Origin: Aequorivita sp.
GTDB taxonomy: Bacteria; Bacteroidota; Bacteroidia; Flavobacteriales; Flavobacteriaceae
Direction: 5' to 3'
Assembly: GCA_002715485.1 (NCBI GenBank)
Contig: PAZL01000009.1
Coordinates: 1 to 33,419 of the forward strand
DNA: 33,419 nucleotides
The number at the start of each line of letters is the position of its first letter. Positions within the stretch are counted from its first letter, which is position 1. The position numbers were made by a program, and so were the translations under genes. Positions 1-6,415 of this stretch are shown here, piece after piece. A model generated the notes under the pieces. It was not told the origin of the DNA and made no database searches. It saw nothing but the letters and a program-made list of their open reading frames with translations.

Positions 1-2
1 GA

Positions 3-161
3 ATAAAAGATTTAAATATTGAGTTGGATATACCTATTGTTTTCGGAGTGCTAACTGATAATAATATGCAACAAGCAATTAATCGATCTGGTGGAAAACA
101 CGGCAATAAGGGTGTTGAAGCTGCTATTACTGCCATTGAAATGGCTGTACTTAATAAGTAA
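3..161 (+). CDS. ribH: 6,7-dimethyl-8-ribityllumazine synthase, C-terminal part (partial)
   Basis: Only the last 52 residues and the stop codon are inside the window; the gene starts upstream of base 1. The frame reads IPIVFGVLT, then a [15 protein letters not shown] stretch and [10 protein letters not shown] near the end, which is the conserved C-terminal part of lumazine synthase. This enzyme condenses 5-amino-6-ribitylaminouracil with 3,4-dihydroxy-2-butanone 4-phosphate in the penultimate step of riboflavin synthesis and usually forms pentamers or icosahedral shells. The G-N-K-G-x-E-A-A segment is the family's typical phosphate-binding and interface region. The identification rests on motif recognition from a short fragment, but the pattern is very specific. 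A tRNA gene follows 43 bases downstream. Confidence 0.93.
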   Translation: MKDLNIELDIPIVFGVLTDNNMQQAINRSGGKHGNKGVEAAITAIEMAVLNK

Positions 162-183
162 CTCTAATTTCGTTAAAAAATAT

Positions 184-191
184 TAAATTTG
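184..191 (+). promoter_or_regulatory. Candidate Bacteroidota -7 box (TAAATTTG) before tRNA-Arg
   Basis: The octamer matches the TAnnTTTG -7 consensus of Bacteroidota sigma-ABfr promoters exactly and lies 13 bases before the tRNA 5' end, a spacing that suits a primary tRNA promoter. I see no convincing TTG -33 element at the usual 17-23 base spacing, so the call rests on the -7 box and its position. Confidence 0.5.
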
Positions 192-204
192 CAGCCAAAT
201 TATT

Positions 205-278
205 GGTCGCGTAGCTCAGCTGGATAGAGCATCTGCCTTCTAAGCAGACGGTCACAGGTTCGAATCCTGTCGCGATCA
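205..278 (+). tRNA. tRNA-Arg (anticodon TCT)
   Basis: A full cloverleaf can be folded by eye. The acceptor stem pairs 205-211 (GGTCGCG) with 271-277 (CGCGATC), with one G-U pair. The D stem pairs GCTC 214-217 with GAGC 227-230. The anticodon stem pairs 232-236 (TCTGC) with 244-248 (GCAGA) around the loop CTTCTAA, which places anticodon TCT at 239-241. The T arm is ACAGG-TTCGAAT-CCTGT at 254-270, and the discriminator base is A278. The 3' CCA is not encoded, since CT follows, so it must be added by a nucleotidyltransferase. The tRNA reads AGA/AGG arginine codons. A hairpin terminator follows directly. Confidence 0.97.
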
Positions 279-285
279 CTCTAAG

Positions 286-307
286 CCCCCAATATTGGGG
301 GTTTTTT
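286..307 (+). terminator. Rho-independent terminator after tRNA-Arg
   Basis: CCCCCAATATTGGGGG at 286-301 is a perfect palindrome, giving a GC-rich stem with a short AT loop. It is followed at once by a run of six Ts (302-307). It begins 8 bases after the tRNA 3' end. The minus-strand methyltransferase stops at 319, so the element may also limit transcription from that side. Confidence 0.9.
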
Positions 308-318
308 GTTTTTGGAAA

Positions 319-1488
319 TTAAACTTTAGAACAACGGATCATCACTTTTTTATCTTCAAGATTAGTCACAAAGAATAAATATACCTTTCCACCATCTGTA
401 ATTTTCCACTTTTTACGAAGCACTTCAACACTTTTGGGAAAGTTTCGTGTAGAAATATTCGCCTTTTTAAAATTTAAGGCTGCACGCATTTCTTTTTTGG
501 AATAGGGTATTGTACTTTCCACTAAAAAACGTCTTCCCGGAAAATTAATTAAGTTTTCGCTGGTGTAAAGATGGGTGTTTTTATGAAGTTTGTTTAGTTT
601 CAGCTTTTCCGAAACAAAATCGAAGGCACCACTTTTTAAAATTGCTGCATTGGGTTCGTAAAGATATTTTTGAGGCAAACTGTATTTTGGTGAAGAGTGG
701 ACATTCCATTCAAAATCAAGATTTTCAGAACCAGATTTGGTAAAATTAACGGTTTTGACCTTTGGCTGGCTGTTAACCACTTTTTTAAGTAACCATAGTA
801 ATTCCTTCACTTCATTATCCACTGCTACAATATGAATTTCTGAAACGTTCATCAATTCATTCAAACCAACAGTAATATCGAGCATTGGAGAGGTTTTAAC
901 AAGAAACTGATTGCAATGATTTAATATTTCTAAAATATTCCCGGGTATATTTGGCTCACAGTCATTTAAGAAAAAAACTTTGCCTTTGCTATCGTGGCGT
1001 CTAGAGGGATCGGCATATATCACATCATATTGCTTTTTCAAAACCGCTTGCAGTCCATCTGTTGGGCGACAATGAATATTATTCTTGCCCAAAATTTCAA
1101 AGTTATGTTTCGCAATCTTTGAAATCTCCTCATCTATTTCAAAATGGTGAACGATTTCGAATTTGTCGGCAAAGAAAAAACTATCTACCCCAAAACCGCC
1201 TGTAATATCTGCAATAGTCTTGCCGTTGACCAATGATGCCTTGTATTTAGCGGCAATTTCCGAAGAGGTCTGCTCTAAATTCAATTTGGGCGGGTATAAA
1301 ACATTTAAAGCTTCAAACCAGGCAGGCAGTTTCTTTTCTATTCTTCTTCTGCCTTCAATTTGCTGTATTAGTTGTTGTATGGTAATGCCTTCAAATGGAC
1401 TTCCCGCAAAAGCAAGTTGGGAAATCTCACCCTCAAAATTTCGAATAAATTGCTGTACATCTTTATTTAAAAGTGAGGAAATAAGCAA
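319..1488 (-). CDS. Class I SAM-dependent methyltransferase, THUMP-like / PG_1098 family
   Basis: Predicted protein of 389 residues. A helical N-terminal part leads into a Rossmann methyltransferase core with a glycine-rich SAM-binding motif (IADITGGFGVDSFFFA, about residues 92-107) and a DPSRR motif in the catalytic position (YADPSRRH, around residue 160), of the kind seen in nucleic-acid base methyltransferases. The C-terminal part resembles the THUMP-like domain found with this Bacteroidota family. RNA methylation is therefore likely, but the substrate is unknown. The start is TTG at 1488: the in-frame perM stop codon lies only one codon upstream and no ATG or GTG fits. The gene is probably translationally coupled to perM, with 3 bases between the perM stop and this start. 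Confidence 0.85.
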   Translation of the reverse strand: MLISSLLNKDVQQFIRNFEGEISQLAFAGSPFEGITIQQLIQQIEGRRRIEKKLPAWFEALNVLYPPKLNLEQTSSEIAAKYKASLVNGKTIADITGGFGVDSFFFADKFEIVHHFEIDEEISKIAKHNFEILGKNNIHCRPTDGLQAVLKKQYDVIYADPSRRHDSKGKVFFLNDCEPNIPGNILEILNHCNQFLVKTSPMLDITVGLNELMNVSEIHIVAVDNEVKELLWLLKKVVNSQPKVKTVNFTKSGSENLDFEWNVHSSPKYSLPQKYLYEPNAAILKSGAFDFVSEKLKLNKLHKNTHLYTSENLINFPGRRFLVESTIPYSKKEMRAALNFKKANISTRNFPKSVEVLRKKWKITDGGKVYLFFVTNLEDKKVMIRCSKV

Positions 1489-1491
1489 GAT

Positions 1492-2586
1492 TTAGAGGTT
1501 ATGTGTAAGACGTTTTACAATTTTATATTCAAAAAGAAATTCCTTCGCAATCACTTTTAGCGTAGTATAGGTAGGCACGGCAAGTATCATTCCTGGAATG
1601 CCAAAAACAAAACCTGCAGTAAGAATCACAATAAAAATCTCTAATGGATGGGAGCGTACACTGTGCCCAAAAATTACAGGCTGTGAAATAAAATTATCAA
1701 AAATTTGAGCTATTGCATACCCGCCGGTAGCAATAAAGAGCAACGGCAATAGACCGGATGAAAAATCGGCGCCTAGGTTGTTGGATACTATTACGAGCAA
1801 CATTAAACCCCAGCCAATAATGGGGCCCAAATAGGGTACAATATTTAGAAAAGCGCAAATTAATGCTACCGCAACAGCATCACGAATATCTAAATAAAGC
1901 AGTAATACAGAATAAAATAATGCCAAAATAAAAATTTGAAGCAATAGGCCTATGAAATATCTAGAAAGGAGTTCTTTGATTTTTATAAGAATTCTTTTAA
2001 ACTTTTGTTCGTCGCCACTTTTTGCAAATACCAAGACAGAACGGGCAATTAGGCTTTCATCCTTCAAAAGGAAAAAGGAAATAAATAATACTGAAAAAAT
2101 GCCTATAATAGTGCTGGCAATATTTCCAAAGAAAATATCAATAAAGCTTGGAATAATCTCAACATCTAGGTTTTGAACGTAAGTGGTACGCTTTATAGCT
2201 TCTACCAATTGAAAATGATCTACACCAAGATAATCGCTGGCTTGAATGTTCAGTTCATTTAAATCGCGCTTTACTTGTTCAAAATCAATTTGTGAAATAT
2301 GCTTGCCCTGCTCAATAATTATTGGAACAAATATACTGAGCACCATTCCTATGGAGCCAATAATAAGTAATAAGGTAATTACAGATGCAAGGGTATTTCC
2401 GAACTTGAGCTTTTTTTTAAAAAAGAGAACTACGGGTCGGCCAATTAGTGATAATACCAATGCCAGACCAATATAAAGGATAAGGGCCTGAATTTGGTAC
2501 AGGATCCAGAGCAAAGCTATAATGCCCACCAGTACCGCCAGTGCTCTTAAAATACCAAGGGTTATGGCTTTTGCAGTTTTTTTCAC
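1492..2586 (-). CDS. AI-2E family transporter (PerM/YdiK-like membrane protein)
   Basis: Predicted integral membrane protein of 364 residues with about seven or eight hydrophobic segments: two or three at residues 10-75, one near 150-175, and a cluster at 210-345. It contains the family-typical LNIVPYLGPIIGW segment and a C-terminal region ending in VPTYTTLKVI. The family is named after E. coli TqsA, an autoinducer-2 exporter, but most members have no proven substrate and some work as Na+/H+ antiporters, so autoinducer transport should not be assumed. The start is GTG at 2586; no ATG fits the N-terminus. It is upstream of, and probably co-transcribed with, the methyltransferase. Confidence 0.85.
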   Translation of the reverse strand: MKKTAKAITLGILRALAVLVGIIALLWILYQIQALILYIGLALVLSLIGRPVVLFFKKKLKFGNTLASVITLLLIIGSIGMVLSIFVPIIIEQGKHISQIDFEQVKRDLNELNIQASDYLGVDHFQLVEAIKRTTYVQNLDVEIIPSFIDIFFGNIASTIIGIFSVLFISFFLLKDESLIARSVLVFAKSGDEQKFKRILIKIKELLSRYFIGLLLQIFILALFYSVLLLYLDIRDAVAVALICAFLNIVPYLGPIIGWGLMLLVIVSNNLGADFSSGLLPLLFIATGGYAIAQIFDNFISQPVIFGHSVRSHPLEIFIVILTAGFVFGIPGMILAVPTYTTLKVIAKEFLFEYKIVKRLTHNL

Positions 2587-2681
2587 TTCGTAAATATACT
2601 ATATTCCAAAGTAGAAAAAATCAAAGTTTTGTTAAGGGTGTTAGTTGCTGGATGATAAATGATAGTTAGTGGTTTATGAAA

Positions 2682-3326
2682 TCAATTTTCAAAAACATAT
2701 TTAATAATATTGGCACCCATTTGCAAAGCTTTCAGTCGTGTTTCCTGCGGGTCGTTGTGAACCTCGGGGTTCTCCCAACCGTCACCCAAATCTGTTTCAA
2801 ATGTATAAAGCAATACTAATCTGTCTTCCATAAAAATTCCAAATGCTTGAGGGCGCCCACCATCGTGTTCATGGATTTTAGGCATACCCTGGGGAAATTT
2901 ATATACATAATTAAACATCGGAAAATTAGCGGGGAGCTCTTTCAATTCTTTATTTGGAAATATTTTCACGATTTCTTTTCTTATATATTCATCCATTCCA
3001 TAATTATCATCAATATATAGAAACCCGCCGCTCATTAAATAGTCTCTAAGGTTTTCAGCTTCTTCGGCAGAGAAAAAAACATTTCCGTGACCCGTCATAT
3101 GCACAAAAGGATAATCAAAAATATCCACGCTTCCGGGAGTTACGGTAGGTGGTTTTTCTTTTATAGTTGTGTTTATATTTTGGTTACAATATTTTACCAA
3201 ATTGGGCAGTGCAGTTGGATTGGCATACCAATCGCCACCACCGCCGTATTGTAATAATGCAATTTCCTGTGCAGAAATATTTCCGAAGAAAACTAAAAAG
3301 AAAATTGAAAAAAGTGTATTTCGCAT
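2682..3326 (-). CDS. Secreted DUF4159 domain protein
   Basis: Predicted protein of 214 residues starting at the ATG at 3326. A TTG four codons upstream is possible but would fall inside a candidate -7 box. Residues 1-20 form a signal peptide (MRNTLFSIFFLVFFGNISAQ). The body carries QYGGGGDWYANPTALPNL, a VHMTGHGNVFFS segment and SGGFLYIDDNYGMDEYIR, all typical of DUF4159, a domain with a class I glutamine amidotransferase-like fold and no known enzyme activity. In Bacteroidota such proteins are often exported and encoded near gliding or aerotolerance-type genes, which are not seen here. Its function is unknown. It is divergent from the DUF1223 gene. Confidence 0.83.
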   Translation of the reverse strand: MRNTLFSIFFLVFFGNISAQEIALLQYGGGGDWYANPTALPNLVKYCNQNINTTIKEKPPTVTPGSVDIFDYPFVHMTGHGNVFFSAEEAENLRDYLMSGGFLYIDDNYGMDEYIRKEIVKIFPNKELKELPANFPMFNYVYKFPQGMPKIHEHDGGRPQAFGIFMEDRLVLLYTFETDLGDGWENPEVHNDPQETRLKALQMGANIIKYVFEN

Positions 3327-3335
3327 AGCTAGCTT

Positions 3336-3343
3336 CAAAAGTA
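3336..3343 (-). promoter_or_regulatory. Candidate -7 box (TACTTTTG) for the DUF4159 gene
   Basis: Read on the minus strand the octamer is TACTTTTG, an exact TAnnTTTG match ending 9 bases before the ATG at 3326. This would give a very short leader. No clear -33 TTG is seen at the usual spacing. It lies in the 114-base divergent region shared with the DUF1223 gene. Confidence 0.4.
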
Positions 3344-3358
3344 CAAATTCGAAAAGAA

Positions 3359-3366
3359 TAAATTTG
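3359..3366 (+). promoter_or_regulatory. Candidate -7 box (TAAATTTG) for the DUF1223 gene
   Basis: Exact TAnnTTTG match in the divergent region, 74 bases before the ATG at 3441. The -33 element is not evident. Together with the minus-strand box at 3336-3343 it suggests back-to-back promoters only 15 bases apart. Confidence 0.4.
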
Positions 3367-3440
3367 AAAAAAGAATTTCCGAAAAGTATTGTATTGTAAG
3401 TTTACAGGAAATAAATAGACAAACTTTGAAAATTGTTTAC

Positions 3441-4217
3441 ATGAAATCTATCCTGTGGCTGCTTATTTTTCCAATAATTTTTGGAATATGTTCCTTCAGT
3501 ACAGAAGAGGATAAAGCCATGGAAATTGTGGAAAAAACCACAAATACTTTTGAAAATAAGCCCTTTGCTATCGTTCAACTATTCACTTCTCAAGGCTGTA
3601 GCAGTTGCCCTCCTGCTGATGCGCTCTTGGAAAAAGTGAAAAAGGAATACGAAGGGAAAAATGTTTTCGTACTTTCCTATCACGTTGATTATTGGAACCG
3701 TTTGGGCTGGAAAGATGTTTTCAGCAAAAAGAAATTTTCAGACTTGCAATACAACTACAGCAGTAAATTTAGTGGTTCCAGTGTTTACACTCCCCAAGCA
3801 ATTGTTAATGGCAGCGTACATTTTGTAGGTTCTAACGAGTCAAAAATGGACAGCTATATATCAAATTATTTAAAAAGGAATACTGAAAATGTTCTGATGA
3901 TTTCAAGTATAAATAAGGAGGGTGACAAAATAACTTTCAATTATAAAGTAGATGGAGATATTGCCGCGAAAAATTTAAAAGTTGCACTTGCCATTGAAAG
4001 AAAAGAAACAAATGTGAAACGCGGTGAAAATAGTGGGCACAAACTTACCAGTGTAAATATTGTCGTGCAACAGTTGGAAATTTCTTTGTATAAAACTGAA
4101 GGTACCGCTACCATAAAAATACCAGATTTGGTTGAAAGGCAAGACCGGCTTGTTTTAATTGGATTTGTGCAAACCAAAAATTTTAATATAACTGCGGCCA
4201 CTCAAGAAGAAATATAA
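3441..4217 (+). CDS. DUF1223 family thioredoxin-like exported protein
   Basis: Predicted protein of 258 residues from the ATG at 3441; a TTG at 3426 would add five residues before the hydrophobic signal and is less likely. Residues 1-20 are a hydrophobic export signal ending near a cysteine (FGICSF), but the -1 isoleucine is a poor lipobox, so lipidation is doubtful. The C-S-S-C motif at residues 53-56, in SQGCSSCPPADALLEK, marks the DUF1223 thioredoxin fold. VLSYHVDYWNRLGWKDVFS and VYTPQAIVNG are family signatures, the latter containing the cis-proline loop. A thiol redox role outside the cytoplasm is inferred from the CxxC motif and the signal; no substrate is known. Confidence 0.85.
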   Translation: MKSILWLLIFPIIFGICSFSTEEDKAMEIVEKTTNTFENKPFAIVQLFTSQGCSSCPPADALLEKVKKEYEGKNVFVLSYHVDYWNRLGWKDVFSKKKFSDLQYNYSSKFSGSSVYTPQAIVNGSVHFVGSNESKMDSYISNYLKRNTENVLMISSINKEGDKITFNYKVDGDIAAKNLKVALAIERKETNVKRGENSGHKLTSVNIVVQQLEISLYKTEGTATIKIPDLVERQDRLVLIGFVQTKNFNITAATQEEI

Positions 4218-4228
4218 TCGATTTATTT

Positions 4229-4294
4229 TAAACCCAACAGATTTATCCTCCAATTTTGAAGTTTTTTCCGAAAAGTTGAAATCTGTTGGGTTTA
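4229..4294. terminator. Long inverted repeat between convergent genes, probable bidirectional terminator
   Basis: TAAACCCAACAGATTT at 4229-4244 is the exact reverse complement of 4279-4294, giving a 16 bp stem. The 34-base spacer contains a weaker inner stem, CAATTTT against AAAGTTG. The element sits between the stop of the DUF1223 gene (4217) and the stop of rsmE (4296), with T-rich sequence on both outer sides. A bidirectional terminator is the simplest reading. The long spacer is unusual for one. Confidence 0.7.
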
Positions 4295-4295
4295 T

Positions 4296-5006
4296 TTATT
4301 CATTAAAAAATGCAACGCTGTGGCAAGCAACAACTGCAGCCGTCTCCGTGCGCAAACGGCTTTCTCCCAAAGTGACGGGAATGAATCCAGATTGTTTTGC
4401 AAATTCAATTTCCTCATTAGAAAAATCGCCTTCGGGGCCAATCATAATTGTAATTTTTTGCCTTGGAAGTAAAACGGCTTTGAGGGATTTTTTATCTGTT
4501 TCCTCGCAATGGGCTATATATTTTAATTCCTCAGATGACTTTTTGGAATCGATAAAATCTTTATAAGAGACAGCTTCATTTAAAACAGGCAAATATGCTT
4601 TTAATGATTGTTTCATCGCACTTTGGAGGATTTTTTCATAGCGTTCGGGCTTGATTGTTTTACGCTCACTATGGTCGCAGATTATTGGGGTTATTTCTGA
4701 AATGCCAATCTCAGTAGCCTTTTCCAAAAACCATTCGTAACGGTCGTTTAATTTTGTGGGAGCGACCGCCAAATGGAGCTGATAGGGCAGCGGGTTTTGT
4801 TTTTCTTGAGAAATTATCTTAACCAAACAACTCTTTGGATTTGCACTTATAATTTCAGCTGAAAAAAAGGAGCCTTTTCCATTTGTTATTTTGAAAGTAT
4901 CACCTTCGTTCATCCGCAAAACCTTCACAATATGGCGACTTTCCTCTTTATCTAAAGTTACTTCTTTAGCATTATCAGAAATATTTGGGTTGTAAAAAAG
5001 CTGCAT
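4296..5006 (-). CDS. rsmE: 16S rRNA (uracil1498-N3)-methyltransferase
   Basis: Predicted cytoplasmic enzyme of 236 residues, the usual RsmE length. It methylates N3 of U1498 in 16S rRNA near the decoding centre. The N-terminal PUA-like part contains LDKEESRHIVKVLRMNEGD. The C-terminal SPOUT trefoil-knot domain has the characteristic MIGPEGDFSNEEIEFA and TLGESRLRTETAA segments that bind SAM. The start is ATG, and the stop of the upstream TfoX-like gene directly abuts it, so the two are surely co-transcribed. It is the last gene of the tsaD-tfoX-rsmE operon and ends at a long inverted repeat. Confidence 0.97.
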   Translation of the reverse strand: MQLFYNPNISDNAKEVTLDKEESRHIVKVLRMNEGDTFKITNGKGSFFSAEIISANPKSCLVKIISQEKQNPLPYQLHLAVAPTKLNDRYEWFLEKATEIGISEITPIICDHSERKTIKPERYEKILQSAMKQSLKAYLPVLNEAVSYKDFIDSKKSSEELKYIAHCEETDKKSLKAVLLPRQKITIMIGPEGDFSNEEIEFAKQSGFIPVTLGESRLRTETAAVVACHSVAFFNE

Positions 5007-5339
5007 CTATTTCAGTTTTGATTTTGCGTGTTCAATGCCTATTTCAGCCCATTGCTGAAGTTTTTCTTCCGTATCGAAACCCTTGGTAGTTACAAAAATA
5101 AATTCTTTCATCGGTTTGCCCGTAAAATCCATTGGGCCAACATACGGATTGCTCAATAATTTTTCCATTTTTTCGCTTGGCACTCGTACCATTAATCGCT
5201 CTTTGGTTTCGCCCACACACATTTTTCCTTTGAAAAGAAAACAGGTGCCGCCAAACATACGTTTTTCTTCAATGGCATTTTCCCACGGCTGGAGTGCAGC
5301 TCTAATTCTTTTTAAAATTTCTTCAGAATTGGGGTTCAT
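5007..5339 (-). CDS. TfoX/Sxy N-terminal domain protein
   Basis: Predicted protein of 110 residues. The KRMFGGTCFLFKGKMCVGE segment and the later MKEFIFVT stretch match the TfoX N-terminal domain. Gammaproteobacterial TfoX/Sxy is a two-domain competence regulator. Short single-domain relatives such as this are common in Bacteroidota and have no proven role in competence. It lies between tsaD (10-base gap) and rsmE (no gap), so its context is translation and tRNA/rRNA modification. Function unknown. Confidence 0.87.
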   Translation of the reverse strand: MNPNSEEILKRIRAALQPWENAIEEKRMFGGTCFLFKGKMCVGETKERLMVRVPSEKMEKLLSNPYVGPMDFTGKPMKEFIFVTTKGFDTEEKLQQWAEIGIEHAKSKLK

Positions 5340-5349
5340 GAATTATTTT

Positions 5350-6372
5350 TTAAAATTTCATTCGTGCCGAAGCTACAACATTGCTCTCTGCAAAATTTTG
5401 GTTTTTGTATTTCAATTCGCCCACAATGGCAATCATCGCAGCATTATCGGTGCAAAATTCAAATTTGGGAATGTGGGTTTTCCAACCATATTTTTTTTCT
5501 GCTTCTTTTAAAGCAGTTCGAATACCGCTATTTGCAGAAACTCCGCCGCCAATGGCAACTTCGTTAATACCCGTTTTCTTCACAGCGTTTTTTAGCTTAT
5601 CCATTAAATAATCTACAATTGTATATTGAATACTGGCACAGATATCCTCTATATTTTCAGAAATAAAATTAGGATTTTGATTCACTTCTTTTTCAACAAA
5701 ATACAGCACAGAAGTCTTTAACCCACTAAAGCTGAAATCCATTGGGCCCACTTTTGGCTTCGGGAATTTAAAAGCTTTTGGATTTCCCAATTGGGCATAT
5801 TTATCAACCAAAGGGCCGCCAGGATAGGGCAGGCCAAGTATTTTTGCACTTTTGTCAAAGGCTTCGCCTACGGCATCGTCTATTGTTTGCCCAACTATTT
5901 CCATTTCAAAATAATCTGTCACTTTTACAATCTGTGTGTGGCCGCCGCTTATAGTCAGGGCCAAAAACGGAAAATTGGGAGCTGATTGTCCTTCGGCTTT
6001 AATGAAATGTGCCAAAATATGGGCTTGCATATGGTTCACGTCTATTAACGGAATGCCTAAGCCCAGTGCCAAAGATTTTGAAAATGAGGTGCCTACGAGC
6101 AGGGAACCCATCAAGCCAGGTCCGCGAGTAAAAGCGATAGCAGATAACTGATTTTTATCGATATTTGCTTTGTGTAAAGCCTGGTGGACCACCGGAACAA
6201 TATTTTGTTGATGTGCCCGCGAGGCAAGTTCAGGTACCACGCCGCCGTATTGTTCATGAATTGCCTGTGTGGCAACAACATTGCTGAGTATTTCGCCGTT
6301 GTTGATTACGGCAGCAGCGGTATCGTCACACGAAGATTCAATACCAAGGATATAACAATTTTTCTGTATCAA
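5350..6372 (-). CDS. tsaD: tRNA N6-threonylcarbamoyladenosine transferase TsaD
   Basis: Predicted protein of 340 residues, the normal TsaD length. With TsaB and TsaE it transfers the threonylcarbamoyl group made by TsaC/Sua5 to A37 of ANN-decoding tRNAs. The ASKHA fold is clear: ILGIESSCDDTAAAV at the N-terminus, VVPELASRAHQ, the metal ligands H114 and H118 in NHMQAHILAH, SGGHTQIV, and D309 in FCTDNAAMIAI. The start is TTG at 6372. The family alignment around YILGIESSCDD supports this start, and no ATG or GTG exists upstream in frame. It is the first gene of a three-gene minus operon, divergent from tamB. Confidence 0.97.
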   Translation of the reverse strand: MIQKNCYILGIESSCDDTAAAVINNGEILSNVVATQAIHEQYGGVVPELASRAHQQNIVPVVHQALHKANIDKNQLSAIAFTRGPGLMGSLLVGTSFSKSLALGLGIPLIDVNHMQAHILAHFIKAEGQSAPNFPFLALTISGGHTQIVKVTDYFEMEIVGQTIDDAVGEAFDKSAKILGLPYPGGPLVDKYAQLGNPKAFKFPKPKVGPMDFSFSGLKTSVLYFVEKEVNQNPNFISENIEDICASIQYTIVDYLMDKLKNAVKKTGINEVAIGGGVSANSGIRTALKEAEKKYGWKTHIPKFEFCTDNAAMIAIVGELKYKNQNFAESNVVASARMKF

Positions 6373-6415
6373 AGTGAAAAGGGTATATTTATTGGAATGT
6401 AAAATTAAACATTAA

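Noticed and set aside
5007-5339. TfoX-like protein as evidence for a natural competence locus
   Set aside because: It is a single-domain relative in a translation-related operon; no competence genes are nearby.
5083-5511. A 142-residue plus-strand open frame over the tfoX-like and tsaD genes
   Set aside because: Antisense to two conserved genes, with no domain or signal that would support it.
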